In this document: one piece after another, positions 51,862 to 63,206 of the stretch
How the letters are laid out: each line of letters opens with the position of its first letter
Numbering within the stretch: position 1 is the stretch's first letter
From: Centaurea solstitialis
Taxonomy: Eukaryota > Streptophyta > Magnoliopsida > Asterales > Asteraceae
Reading direction: 5' to 3'
NCBI GenBank assembly: GCA_030169165.1
Contig: CM058045.1
Coordinates: 48,107,493-48,171,492, forward strand
Length of the DNA stretch: 64,000 nucleotides
Program-made: the position numbers and the translations under genes
Notes under the pieces: model-generated
The model's database searches: none
Told to the model about the DNA's origin: nothing
The model's input: the letters and a program-made list of their open reading frames with translations, nothing else

Positions 51862-54360
51862 ACAGGTTTAATTGTTTATTTTATTTATTTGTTATTAGAT
51901 CCGTTAAAATTGTTTCTTGTGAATAAAGTTTGGATTTAATCTTTATCAGTTTGGTAAAGATTTAATCAGTTTGATAATTATCAGTTTTAAATAAAACATG
52001 ATCTTTATCAGTTTGGTAAAGATTTGATTTTATTTGGTTTAATCTTTATCAGTTTGGTAAAGATTTTGGGTAATTATCAGTTTTTTAATAAAAAACTAAA
52101 ACTTTATCAGTTAGGTAAAGGTTTAATCTTTATCAGTTAGATGAAGGTTTAATCTTTATCAGTTGTGTAAAATTTATTTTTATCAGTTTTTGTTTATCGT
52201 TTATCTCGTTAAAAACTAAAAAGCACAAAATCACACACGGTAGCGTAATCGATATGCGGTGGCGGCGGTGGCGCCTTGGCGTTATCGTCACCGGTCGTTA
52301 GAATCAGCCGAAGCCGATCAATTCGTCGAGCGTCACCAGTGATGGTGGCGTCGATCGTCGCGGCGACAATGATTGTTTTGTAACCGTTGGTGACGGCGGT
52401 GGCATTTTCTTGGCTACCGTCGTCGCCGGTTTATAGTGGTGTGGTGATCGCGGTGGTGGTAGCAACCGTTTGTTGTTATCATCACCAAAGGCGATGATTA
52501 CGTGATCAACGACGAGATGTCAATCGATCACGAGATCGTGTTTTTGGGTTTTTTCGTTTTATTGGGCCTAACCTATCCGAGGCCCAAGACCCAGAAATTT
52601 TGGACCCAGTTTGAGGCCCAAAAGGGTTTGATGGTTTTAGGCTTTTATCCAAATTAATTTTATTAAGATAATTTTATTTATTGTCTTATAAAATATTTTA
52701 AGGGATTTTATTAATAATTATCCCTGTGATTATCAAACCGAGTATTTGACCCGTTTTGGTCAAATGGGCCAGGTGTCATATTTGACCAGTTGGTCGAACC
52801 ACGACACAGTTTTTAGGCCAGCACTTATTATTTCGATTAGTTGGTTCGGAATGTCCGGTTTGATATGTTTTGGATAAACGTAAATATATTTAGAAAATTG
52901 GTTTTATTTTACATATTAGATTTATAGTTTATAAATCTTAGGTAATTTTATAAAACCGATTTCAGATTAAAATATTAGTTTCGATTTGTAAAACAGTCTG
53001 TTTTATAAATCAGTTAAAACCACATTTTGCGATAAACCGAACGAGATATTATTTAACGGATCTAGGATTATTTTTTATGCTTTATATATGTTGCTTGTTT
53101 ATTTGCTTTATATATGTGCATAAATTATATATTATACCTGTTTGTGTATATTGTTTGTATCTATTATAGTAATTGCCAACCTAGTACACTAAGGCCTGTA
53201 TGCTACTTGCAACCCCTTCATAATAAAAATGACCTTAGGATATTTTTCAATATTTTCTTTTTCCCGGAGTTCCATCAGACATGCCAAGGCCAGTGGGAGC
53301 TACGAGAGAAAAATTTATAATAGGTCATTTAATTGGCAAATCTGTAATTGGATGTTTTAAATGCGTAGTTGTTAATCTTTAACTGCGTAGATGTGTTTAA
53401 CTGCCTGCTCATGATTAGTTGATAATTATTGCATGTTTATTTTATCAAACGTTTTAAAATTTAGAGAGAGTTTTAAAACTTTACAATCATGAAATCTGTT
53501 AGGTTTTAAAAATTAAAATTGCCAGTTTTTCCAAACCTTTTTAAACGGTAGATTTTATTTTAAAACCTTATATTTATAAGATTGTTTTCTTATAAAGGAA
53601 TGTTGACAAAACAGTTAGTTTTGGTCAGCAAGAAGGCTTTCAAAAACAGTTAGTTTTTGGTTAGCAGTCATGCTATTAAAACAGTTAGTTTTAATTAGCA
53701 GGTGCTTTTAAAACAGTTAGTTTTATTAGCAAGTAAGTTTTAGAACAGTTAGTTTTAAACATCGGTTGTTTCTTAAAACAGTTAGTTTTAGAACAACAAA
53801 TGCCTTTAAAACAATCAGCTTTTAATAGCGATTTTAAAAATACTGGAAATTTAAAGTTTTTCAAAAACTTAGTTAAAACCCATAAAATCATAGATCAGTA
53901 GTGCAACCCATTTGTGGACACCTTTGGCGTAAGGTACGTAGGAGCTCGAAGGAGTCGAACCTTTAGCACCCACGTTCAAACCCCAAACTGAAGGGGATGA
54001 AAAGACTCTGCGATATCGGGTGGTACCGACCAGAGTACATCCAGTTCAAAATGGTGAGATCTATTTTGGTAATTGTTACAATTCACCGGGTGGTACCGGG
54101 CCAAAGAGCACTAAGAGGGACTAAAACATGTACGGTTTTATCCGATGTCCCGAAAAGATCTAGGAGTCATGTCAGTTAGATATGATTGGTAAAAGTCCTT
54201 ACCTACCGAAATAGTACGGGCCTGGTGGGGCGTGAGCAAACCGCGCATCAGGACGTATGAAATAAGGATCCTAGTCCGATAATTATCATTTTAGGGTTTA
54301 TTGATATTTATTCGGAACCGTTTATTCAAAGGTACTAAAACCAAGTTTTTAAATGTGTAG
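51862..54360 (+). other. long leader of the outer retrotransposon
   Basis: 2.5 kb without a gene. Modules: TTTATCAGTTTGGTAAAGAT repeats (51940-52190), a GC-rich GGTGGCGGCGG zone (52255-52515), AAAACAGTTAGTTTT repeats with AGCAAG spacers (53605-53815), and two GGGTGGTACCG motifs (54018 and 54088). Part of it (53895-54140) matches the leader of the inner element. Confidence 0.7.
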
Positions 54361-54454
54361 ATGGCAAACACGGTTACCAACACCAATAACCTTTCTCTTC
54401 GCTCGATCCTAGAAAAGGACAAACTCACTGGTCCAAATTTTCTCGACTGGGAGC

Positions 54455-55073
54455 TGTTGGGAATCGAGGGATACAAGAACATGCACAGCGGATAACAAAA
54501 ACCTGATTCCCAATCGAGGATCCAATCCTAAACCATACAGATACAATTAAGGGTGTTTCAGTGGATTACCTTTTGCGAACAATAACTCTGAAACGCAAGT
54601 AAGGGGTACACCGCTACTGGCACCGGTTGAGAGAGTTGCTAGACCACCACCGAGGATTACCCGAAAACAAAAACGCGAACCTTTCCTCTTACTGGTTTTA
54701 GCGCCGGTTTTGGGAGAGGGAGAGAGAGAGAGATTTTTCTGGGTTTTTGAACTGAATCAATCAATTAACTGATACCCCAAGCCCTTTATTTATATGGACA
54801 AAACAAGCAGTATCTGATTCCATATATAATTCTTGGTAATTATCTCTGAAATAATTTCCATAATTATCCAACTAATTAATCTAACTGATTAATTGATTAT
54901 AAATAATTAAACTAATTATTTATTTCTTTTTCTCTCTTTAAATAATTAATTAACCAATTAATTATTTCCCATAATCCAAACATTCTCATTTTGGTGTGCA
55001 GCAGTGTGACCTACTAGTGTCTTATAACATTGGACATGATAACCCCGTTACTGTCTCGCACATAATCCTAACA
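54455..55073 (-). repeat. 3' LTR of the inner element
   Basis: Direct repeat of 61797-62415; contains a (GA)n tract at 54716-54733 and minus strand TATAAATAAAGGGC near 54797-54784. Confidence 0.93.
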
Positions 55074-55087
55074 GACTCCCACTTGTG
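55074..55087 (-). other. polypurine tract of the inner element
   Basis: Minus strand CACAAGTGGGAGTC directly before the 3' LTR. Confidence 0.7.
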
Positions 55088-55967
55088 CTAGACATGTAAC
55101 TGAACTGTTATCATTTGCCTAAGGAGGTCCCTAGCCAGACGCTTAGGTTAACCAGGTTATAAGATCTCTTATATTCAGAGATACAATTCACGTTTGAATT
55201 TGTACACAGGTTCATTCCTTTTGCACACGATATTTCTAAAGTGATTTAAGACATGGAGTGGAGGATTCATTTCTTAAAATCAAGTATTTCTTGACTCTGA
55301 TTTCGATTGCCTGCAGTAACGGATATTACTAAATAACCCCTGTTATTCTATCCGAGCGTGGCCACGCGTTTTCTGCCAATCTTAATCGTCAAGGGGCCCG
55401 GAAATATCTCTCTTTTGAAAGAGGTGCAAATCCCTTCTTGACTACTTGCATTTGGATCCACGGCTTCCGCTGCATCTAGTCACGTCCCGTATAGCCACCC
55501 AGTTACGGTGCAGCGTTAGTACGTGCTAAGAGTACAGTGGTCCTCGTGTTCCCAAACCAAGTATCTCAGGTCTGAGGACAACCTATCAAGTCAGTGCCTA
55601 TGACTGAGGCTCCATGAAGCAGACTTGATTACTGGTCACTTCCAATACCCAAACACTCTGATGAGTATCTATAAATACTTGGTCACATCACTTGTGCTTT
55701 TATTCTCTACTTTGAATAAATCATCAAGTATTTATAATAGCGTTAAACTCCCTATTGAAATTCCCATTTCAATAAGTGGCTACGGAAATTTAGATTTCAT
55801 ACAAGACTTTGTAGAATCAAGGATACGTTAAATATGCGAAAAATAGTTAATTTAGAACAATCATGAAATTAAAACCTCCATTTATTTCCAACACACTGTG
55901 AAATAAAAACTTTACATGATTACATTGTTTCTAAATTAGACTATAGTAATAATTAATAAACTAAGTA
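55088..55967 (-). other. 3' untranslated region of the inner element
   Basis: 880 bases between the gag-pol stop and the PPT. No gene or domain recognised. Confidence 0.6.
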
Positions 55968-58900
55968 CTAGCTACTGGCTTCCAGGTACTGCATCCCAAT
56001 GGAATTCGCATGTGCCTCATGCTTTGCCCTTGCTAGTGGCTTTGTCAGCGGATCTGCGACATTGTCTTCTGTTGGAATCTTGCATATTCTTACATCTCCT
56101 CTTCCAATGATCTCTCGGATGAGGTGATACTTTCTGAGCACGTGTCTCGACTTGTGATGCTCTCTAGGTTCCTTTGCTTGCGCCACGGCTCCTGAGTTAT
56201 CACAGAATATATCTATCGGTCTCGAGATACTGGCAACCACTCTGAGATCCGATAGAAAATTCCTCAGCCAGACAGCTTCCTTTGCCGCATCACATGCTGC
56301 AATGTACTCTGCCTCTGTAGTTGAGTCTGCAATCGTGTCCTGCTTCGAGCTCTTCCACGAGATCGCACCTCCGTTTAGGGTAAAGACGTACCCTGACTGT
56401 GACCTGAAGTCATCTCTGTCGGTCTGGAAACTAGCGTCAGAGTATCCTGTGACACTAATTTCATCCTCAGAACCTCCAAAGACCAAGAACATTTCTTTCG
56501 TTCTTCTCAGATATTTGAGAATGTTCTTGACAGCTACCCAATGGGGCTCACCTGGATTCTGTTGGTATCTGCTCGTAACACTTACTGAGTAAGCAACATC
56601 GGGCCTAGTACATAGCATGGCATACATAATTGATCCAATTGCAGAAGCATATGGGACCAATTTCATCCTGTCCTGATCTTTACTAGAAACAGGACACTGT
56701 GTTTTGCTTAACACTATGCCATGTTGCATTGGAATGAATCCTTTCTTGGATTCATCCATCCTGAATCTCTTCAGTACTTTGTCTATGTATGTACTCTGAC
56801 TAAGTCCGATAAGCCGCTTAGATCTGTTTCTGTAGATCTTTATACCTAGTATATAAGCGGCTTCTCCAAGGTCTTTCATCTGGAAACATTTACTTAACCA
56901 TTCTTTAACACCCTGTAAAGTTGGTACACTGTTTCCTATGAGTAGTATGTCATCTACATACAAGACCAGGAAGGTTACTATGCTCCCACTGAACTTAGTG
57001 TAAACACATGGCTCGAACTCACTTTTAGCGAAGCCAAACTCTTTGATTCGCTCATCAAAGTGTAAGTTCCAGCTTCGAGATGCTTGCTTTAATCCATAAA
57101 TAGATTTTAGCAGTTTACACACCTTATTAGGATTCTTAGGATCTTCAAACCCCTCTGGTTGTTCCATATAGACGTCTTCTGTTAACTTTCCATTCAGAAA
57201 GGCTATCTTGACGTCCATTTGCCAAATCTCGTAGTTAAAGTACGCTGAGATGGCCATTAGAATCCTAATTGACTTTAACATGGCCACTGGTGAAAAGGTT
57301 TCATCATAGTCGATACCATGAGTTTGTGTGAATCCTTTTGCGACCAGTCTGGCCTTGAAGGTGTGTACATTTCCATCCATGTCGGTTTTCTTCTTGAAAA
57401 CCCATTTGCGTCCAACAGCCTTACAGTGTTGTGGCAAATCAGTTAACTCCCAGACTTGGTTGTCATACATGGATTGCATCTCGGCCTTCATGGCTTCCTG
57501 CCATTGTTCAGACTCACTGCCTGACACAGCTTCTCCATAGGATGTTGGTTCATTTAAGTCTCCGCTATCTTGAGAGACTAGAAACCCAAGATACCTATCT
57601 GGTTCTTGTCTTACCCTGCTGGATCTGCGAAGGTCTTGTGTTTGCACTTCCTCAATCGGCTCTGATTGAGGTTCAACATTGTTATGTTGAATTTCTGGCT
57701 CAACAACTGGTGTAGTGTTTTCTTCGTCTACTATCTGTAGATCTACATCCTTTCTGGTGTTCTCTAAACTGAGAAACTTTTCTTCCAGAAATTTTCCATT
57801 TCGAGCAACAAACACTTTGTTCTCTTCAGGGTTGTAGAAATAATATCCCACGGTGGTCTTGGGATATCCAACGAAGAAACACTTGTCGGATTTGGGTTTG
57901 AGTTTTTCTGAGGTAGGTCGTTTGACGTAAACCTCACAACCCCAAATTTTCAGAAAAGATATGTTGGGTTTCTTACCCTTCCATAACTCGTATGGAGTCT
58001 TTTCTACCGACTTTGTTGGCGCTCTGTTCAGTATGTGTGCTGCTGTTTCGAGCGCGTGTCCCCAGAATGATACCGGCAGCGAAGAATGACACATCATCGT
58101 TCGTACCATGTCAAGTAAGGTACGATTTCTCCTTTCTGATACACCGTTCATCTGAGGTGTATACGGAGGTGTAAGTTGGGATACAATCCCACACTCCATC
58201 AGATGATTGTCAAACTCATCACTGAGATATTCGCCACCACGATCTGACCGTAAGAACTTGATCCTCTTGTCAAGTAGATTCTGTACTTCATTCTGATATT
58301 CCTTGAATTTCTCAAAGGTTTCAGATTTATGTCTCATCAAGTAGACATATCCATACCTACTGAAGTCGTCAGTGAAGGTAATGAAGTACCGGTATCCTCC
58401 TCTTGCTACATGACTGAAAGGTCCACATACATCTGTGTGGATTATTTCAAGCAAGTCAGTAGCCCTTTCATTCTCACTGTTGAAAGGTTGCTTTGTCATT
58501 TTACCAGATAAACAAGATTCGCAATTATCAAAAGGTTTGTAGTCGAAATTTCCAAGAAAACCTCCTTTTAGGAGTAGTTCAACACGTTTCTTGTTTATAT
58601 GGCCCAAACGACAATGCCAGAGGTAAGTCTGATCCTCAATATCCTTGGATCGCTTACTTATATGATAGATTTCACTATTGTTGTCTTTAAGATTTACAGT
58701 GTATAGACCATCTACAGGTGTAGCTTTAAAATAGAAAATATTATCTTTAAAAACCGAAATCATCTTATAAGAATATTTATAGTAAAAGCCTTGGTCTACC
58801 AACAAATCAAAAGACAATACATTCTTAATCATATTTGGAATATAATAACAATTATTCAGTTCCAAAACTAGACCCGAGGGTAAACTAAGACTATAAGATC

Positions 58901-59822
58901 CCACGGCTTCAGCAATCAACGGAGTGCCTTCGCCCACTCGTAGGTTCGAACGGTCCTTCCTCAGAGTCTTTCTTCTAGTGAATCCCTGTAAATGATTACA
59001 AATGTGGTTACCACTGCCTGTATCAATTACCCATGATTCATAAGAAGTGATTAAGCAATCTATCATAAAGATACCTGGAGTATCGGGTAAACCGATATCC
59101 ATCTGGTCGAAGTTCATCGAGTGCTCGCAAATATCCTCGCTGCCGCACTCTGGGCAACTCAGATCTCCCAGCTCATCTATTATGTCAGTGTCCATGAGAT
59201 TCGCAGGTTCGGGTACTGGCTCTAGACTGGCCAGGATATCTTCATGAACTTTATCCACGTCGCTCTTTGGTTCCTTCATGTAGGCACTAGCTGTGTCCTG
59301 AACTTCCTTTGTGAGGGAGAACCACATGAGATACACTAACTCTTCCTGAGTCATCTTGTACCCCAGACGTGATAAACATTTAAAAAGCCTTCTCATATCA
59401 ACAAGATGGTTTTTAACTGACTGACCCTTCTGTAGCTTCAGGGAGAGAATCTCTTGCATGATCAATAGCTTTCCCGTGTGCTTGTAGAGACCTAGCTGGT
59501 TCTCCACATCTCTCACAACCTCGTGACATGATTTAACTCTTAAATCTCCCGTGAACTCGGGTGACATAGAGAAAATCAGAATGGACATTACATCCGATTC
59601 ATCTGTCAAGTATCTAAAATACTCAGCAAATTCCTCTTCAGGGGCATTGCTTTTAGGTCGTGATACGGGTTTGTTGATCACATAAAGCTTATCCTGGGCA
59701 CATAAAACGTTCCTCAAGTGTAACTTCCAAACTGGAAAGTTATGGCCCGTAAGCTTCCACTTGCCCGTAATAAGGCGAAGTGACTCTTCAGGTGAATAAA
59801 ACGGAATACTAATTTGAGACAT
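55968..59822 (-). CDS. intact copia gag-pol polyprotein (1284 aa)
   Basis: One frame from ATG 59822 to the stop at 55968. Gag region, residues 1-240 (GHNFPVWKLHLRNVLCAQDK, SMSPEFTGDLRVKSCHEVV), lacking a classical CCHC knuckle; instead CPECGSEDICEH at 223-234. Protease VIDTGSGNH at about 265. Integrase zinc motif (WHCRLGHINKKR...CESCLSGK) and core D464, D527 (RSDRGGEY) with ERRN near 565. RT with RKWVFKKKTDMDG, ARLVAKGFTQ and YVDD near 955. RNase H with GYSDASFQTDRDD, DSTTEAEYIAACD, FCDNSGAVAQAK and HVLRKYHLIRE, then DNVADPLTKPL. No stop or shift was seen. With identical LTRs this copy could be active. Confidence 0.95.
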   Translation of the reverse strand: MSQISIPFYSPEESLRLITGKWKLTGHNFPVWKLHLRNVLCAQDKLYVINKPVSRPKSNAPEEEFAEYFRYLTDESDVMSILIFSMSPEFTGDLRVKSCHEVVRDVENQLGLYKHTGKLLIMQEILSLKLQKGQSVKNHLVDMRRLFKCLSRLGYKMTQEELVYLMWFSLTKEVQDTASAYMKEPKSDVDKVHEDILASLEPVPEPANLMDTDIIDELGDLSCPECGSEDICEHSMNFDQMDIGLPDTPGIFMIDCLITSYESWVIDTGSGNHICNHLQGFTRRKTLRKDRSNLRVGEGTPLIAEAVGSYSLSLPSGLVLELNNCYYIPNMIKNVLSFDLLVDQGFYYKYSYKMISVFKDNIFYFKATPVDGLYTVNLKDNNSEIYHISKRSKDIEDQTYLWHCRLGHINKKRVELLLKGGFLGNFDYKPFDNCESCLSGKMTKQPFNSENERATDLLEIIHTDVCGPFSHVARGGYRYFITFTDDFSRYGYVYLMRHKSETFEKFKEYQNEVQNLLDKRIKFLRSDRGGEYLSDEFDNHLMECGIVSQLTPPYTPQMNGVSERRNRTLLDMVRTMMCHSSLPVSFWGHALETAAHILNRAPTKSVEKTPYELWKGKKPNISFLKIWGCEVYVKRPTSEKLKPKSDKCFFVGYPKTTVGYYFYNPEENKVFVARNGKFLEEKFLSLENTRKDVDLQIVDEENTTPVVEPEIQHNNVEPQSEPIEEVQTQDLRRSSRVRQEPDRYLGFLVSQDSGDLNEPTSYGEAVSGSESEQWQEAMKAEMQSMYDNQVWELTDLPQHCKAVGRKWVFKKKTDMDGNVHTFKARLVAKGFTQTHGIDYDETFSPVAMLKSIRILMAISAYFNYEIWQMDVKIAFLNGKLTEDVYMEQPEGFEDPKNPNKVCKLLKSIYGLKQASRSWNLHFDERIKEFGFAKSEFEPCVYTKFSGSIVTFLVLYVDDILLIGNSVPTLQGVKEWLSKCFQMKDLGEAAYILGIKIYRNRSKRLIGLSQSTYIDKVLKRFRMDESKKGFIPMQHGIVLSKTQCPVSSKDQDRMKLVPYASAIGSIMYAMLCTRPDVAYSVSVTSRYQQNPGEPHWVAVKNILKYLRRTKEMFLVFGGSEDEISVTGYSDASFQTDRDDFRSQSGYVFTLNGGAISWKSSKQDTIADSTTEAEYIAACDAAKEAVWLRNFLSDLRVVASISRPIDIFCDNSGAVAQAKEPREHHKSRHVLRKYHLIREIIGRGDVRICKIPTEDNVADPLTKPLARAKHEAHANSIGMQYLEASS

Positions 59823-61782
59823 CTACAGAAGAATATAAAATTCCAGTTTTAGTTTATAATTATATAATTCTAATAAATTATTACCCTTAAAATAAATTTA
59901 TTAGACTAGAATCCATATTTCACATGTGTCGGGAAGCATGTGATCATGTCATACCGACTCATGCGATCTATGGTAGGTAACACTATACCAATCGTATTCC
60001 TATCTGAAAATACGACTTCTAGATCGTCGGGACATCGGATATCAATAATCCGTGCATATTTAGTCCCTCTAGTGCATTTTGGCCTGGTACCACCCAGTGA
60101 ATAAATAATTACCAAAATAGATTGCACCACCCGGGACCTGGACAAACTCTGGCCGGTACCACCCAGAGATAATTCGCAGAGTTTTATCTCCTTCCAGTTT
60201 CGGTTTGAACACGGGCGTTCATAGTGTGAGCACTTACAACGCCCTATGTACCTTACACCGGAAGTGCCCCTAAAGTGGGTTGCACTTACTAATCTATGAT
60301 TTCTAACAAGGGTTTAAATTGCCAGTTTCCCTTTTTTTCAAAAACTTTGAAAAACTGGATCCAAATACTAACTGTATTTGTATCCTTTTGATTTTTAAAC
60401 AATCCGTTCAAAAAGGGCAATTTATATTTAATGACAATTACATAGATTAAACAACCACGCAATTTAAATATAAAAGGCACAGTCATAGCTTAAACCCTTA
60501 AACTAATGTTGTTTTGTGAGCCAACACAAAACAACGGTCTCAATCCCTAAGTGACAAAAGTCTTCAACTTCTGGCACTCCCACTGGCTCCGAGATCCATG
60601 GTCGTCGTCTTGTCTCCGTCTCGATGCAATTAAAGTAATTATTACAAATGGGTTCAAATGGCACGCAGGCCTCCCAATTATTCTAATAAAACTTAAAAAT
60701 TACAAAAGGGTTGTAAATGGCTCGCAGGCCTCCCAACTATTCTAATAAAACGGATAAATAAACACAACCACGGGTCTAAAGGGTTCAGCTATGACTTATC
60801 ATATAATTAAATAAATTAAAACACATCTGAATTTTAATTTAATAATTATAACACTAATTAATTAAAATAATTAATTAAATCTTATCCTGAATCGTTTTAA
60901 CCTTTATCTGGAAAAACGATCCTTTATTCGAAAAATTATCCGGATACCCGTTAATGATAATAACGAAAATTAAATACGCCACCACTGCCGCCCGTGCTTC
61001 CTGTGATCGCCGCCGGCAGCGGCGACTTTGATAGCTACCGCCACCGCAACAACCACCATTACCATCGGCGACGGCAGCAGCTAAAAAAACCACCACCGCC
61101 GCCGCTATGCTTCGACGGAAAACAACGAACGCCGCCACCACCGTAACTGGTGGTGCGGCTGCCCTTGATTCGACAGCGGTGGCTTAGCGCCACCACCATC
61201 TTGCGCGGCGTACAGCAACAATACCACCATCGTCGACCGTTAGTGGCAATCGGCCTCCACAGTCGATCGGTGGTCATCAATTGATCGAGGCAACAATCTG
61301 TCGCCGCCGCCACCACAAAACGGTGGTGCGGCGGTTCGTTTTGCTGAGACCGTCGTCGATTGCCACCACCACCACAAACGGTGGTGTGGTGGCTACAACC
61401 AGACAACGCCATCGCCACCATCATCTGCTGCCACCGGCGATTGGCAACGGCGACAGCCGCCACCATCGCTTGGTGGCCCTTTGATCGATCGCTACCACCA
61501 CCACGTTCGGTGGTGTGGTGTGTGATTTCGACCACAGCCGCGGCCACGATCTGTGGCGTGGCGTGGTGGTGCGATGAGAGAACCGTCGCCGGTCACCACC
61601 AACTGTGGTGTCGCCGGCGATGGTGTACGGTGGTGCTGGTGGTTTGATCGGCTAACTGCCGTCGATTGCTACTGCAGTCTAGGTTTATACAAAATTCCAA
61701 TTTTAACAATGAACAAATCAATAAAATTAAAATTTTTTAAACCTATTAAACTGATAAACCTGATCTGAAGGTTTTAGGAAGT
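59823..61782 (-). other. leader of the inner element
   Basis: 2 kb without a supported gene. Two GGTACCACCC motifs (60089-60100, 60160-60170), a GC-rich zone of GGTGGT-type repeats (60975-61660) that makes false Ala/Val/Gly-rich ORFs, and AGTGGGAG near 60575. It is homologous in part to the outer element's leader. Confidence 0.7.
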
Positions 61783-61795
61783 GGCTCTGATACCA
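61783..61795 (-). other. primer-binding site of the inner element
   Basis: Minus strand TGGTATCAGAGCC just outside the 5' LTR. Confidence 0.85.
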
Positions 61796-61796
61796 C

Positions 61797-62415
61797 TGTT
61801 GGGAATCGAGGGATACAAGAACATGCACAGCGGATAACAAAAACCTGATTCCCAATCGAGGATCCAATCCTAAACCATACAGATACAATTAAGGGTGTTT
61901 CAGTGGATTACCTTTTGCGAACAATAACTCTGAAACGCAAGTAAGGGGTACACCGCTACTGGCACCGGTTGAGAGAGTTGCTAGACCACCACCGAGGATT
62001 ACCCGAAAACAAAAACGCGAACCTTTCCTCTTACTGGTTTTAGCGCCGGTTTTGGGAGAGGGAGAGAGAGAGAGATTTTTCTGGGTTTTTGAACTGAATC
62101 AATCAATTAACTGATACCCCAAGCCCTTTATTTATATGGACAAAACAAGCAGTATCTGATTCCATATATAATTCTTGGTAATTATCTCTGAAATAATTTC
62201 CATAATTATCCAACTAATTAATCTAACTGATTAATTGATTATAAATAATTAAACTAATTATTTATTTCTTTTTCTCTCTTTAAATAATTAATTAACCAAT
62301 TAATTATTTCCCATAATCCAAACATTCTCATTTTGGTGTGCAGCAGTGTGACCTACTAGTGTCTTATAACATTGGACATGATAACCCCGTTACTGTCTCG
62401 CACATAATCCTAACA
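61797..62415 (-). repeat. 5' LTR of the inner element
   Basis: Identical by eye to 54455-55073. Confidence 0.93.
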
Positions 62416-63206
62416 GGAGCGCAATCTCCAGATTGTGCTCAGGCACGAGAGAAAGTGGTATGTCCTAGAAGAACCTCTAGGTGAGGCCCCACCAGCAAAT
62501 GCCAGTACGGCAATCAGAAATGCTTATCAAAAGCGTTCGGATGATTTGCTGGATGTTGGCTGCTTGATGCTTGCGACTATGAGCCCAGAACTACAAACAG
62601 GGCTCATGAACACTAATGCTTACGACATGATCCGCCAGCTGAGGGACATGTTCCAAACGCAAGCTCGCACAGAGCGTTATGATGCCACGAGGGCTCTAAA
62701 CGCGTGCAAAATGGCCAAGGGGACCTCAGTCAGTGCCCACGTTATGAAAATGAAGAGGCTACTTGACCACCTAGAGAGGTTAGGTCACCCAGTTCCGTTG
62801 CAGTTGGCAACGGATACCATACTCAATTCATTGTCCGATGATTACAAGCAGTTTATGATGAATTTTAATATGAACAACATGGAAAGGAGCATAGCTGAAT
62901 TGCACTCCATGTTAAAAAACTGCTGAACAAAGTATGGGGACGGGGACCAAGACCAAAGATGTTCTGATGGTCAGGGATGGTGGAGTGAAGAAGAAAAGAG
63001 GGCAAAGGAACACCAGCAAGGGCAAGGACCAGGTTCAGGTCAGCCAGAGTGTACCAAAGGCCGTTGACAATAGAAAGGGCAAGGGCAAGGGCAAAAAGGT
63101 CAAAGTCAACAAAGCGAAGGCCGAGAATCGATGCTTTACGTGTCATGAGGTCGGACATTGGAGACACAATTGCCCGAAGCGTCATGAAACAGGTATAAAC
63201 ACCTAG

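Larger units (their letters stand above)
54455..62415 (-). mobile_element. inner full-length copia retrotransposon, very young
   Basis: 619-bp LTRs at 54455-55073 and 61797-62415, identical by eye; TSD GGAGC (54450-54454 and 62416-62420). On the minus strand: 5' LTR, PBS, 2 kb leader, one gag-pol ORF (59822-55968), PPT, 3' LTR. It lies in the gag gene of another copia element. The short polypurine tract CACAAGTGGGAGTC is next to the 3' LTR. Confidence 0.95.
54361..63206 (+). pseudogene. gag of the outer copia element, split by a second retrotransposon
   Basis: Starts MANTVTNTNNLSLRSILEKD at 54361 and runs to 54454, then resumes at 62416 after the insertion plus one TSD copy. UBN2-type gag features: KLTGPNFLDWERNL, LDVGCLMLATMSPELQTGL, LNSLSDDYKQFMMNFNMNNM. 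A frameshift at an A6 run (62914-62919) leads to a second frame with a lysine-rich stretch and CCHC knuckle CFTCHEVGHWRHNC, ending at 63206. No protease or pol follows within the next 800 bases, so this may be a gag-only, non-autonomous element. Confidence 0.85.

Noticed and set aside
60875..61768. Ala/Val/Gly-rich ORFs on both strands near 61000-61760
   Set aside because: Produced by GC-rich GGTGGT-type repeats in a retrotransposon leader.
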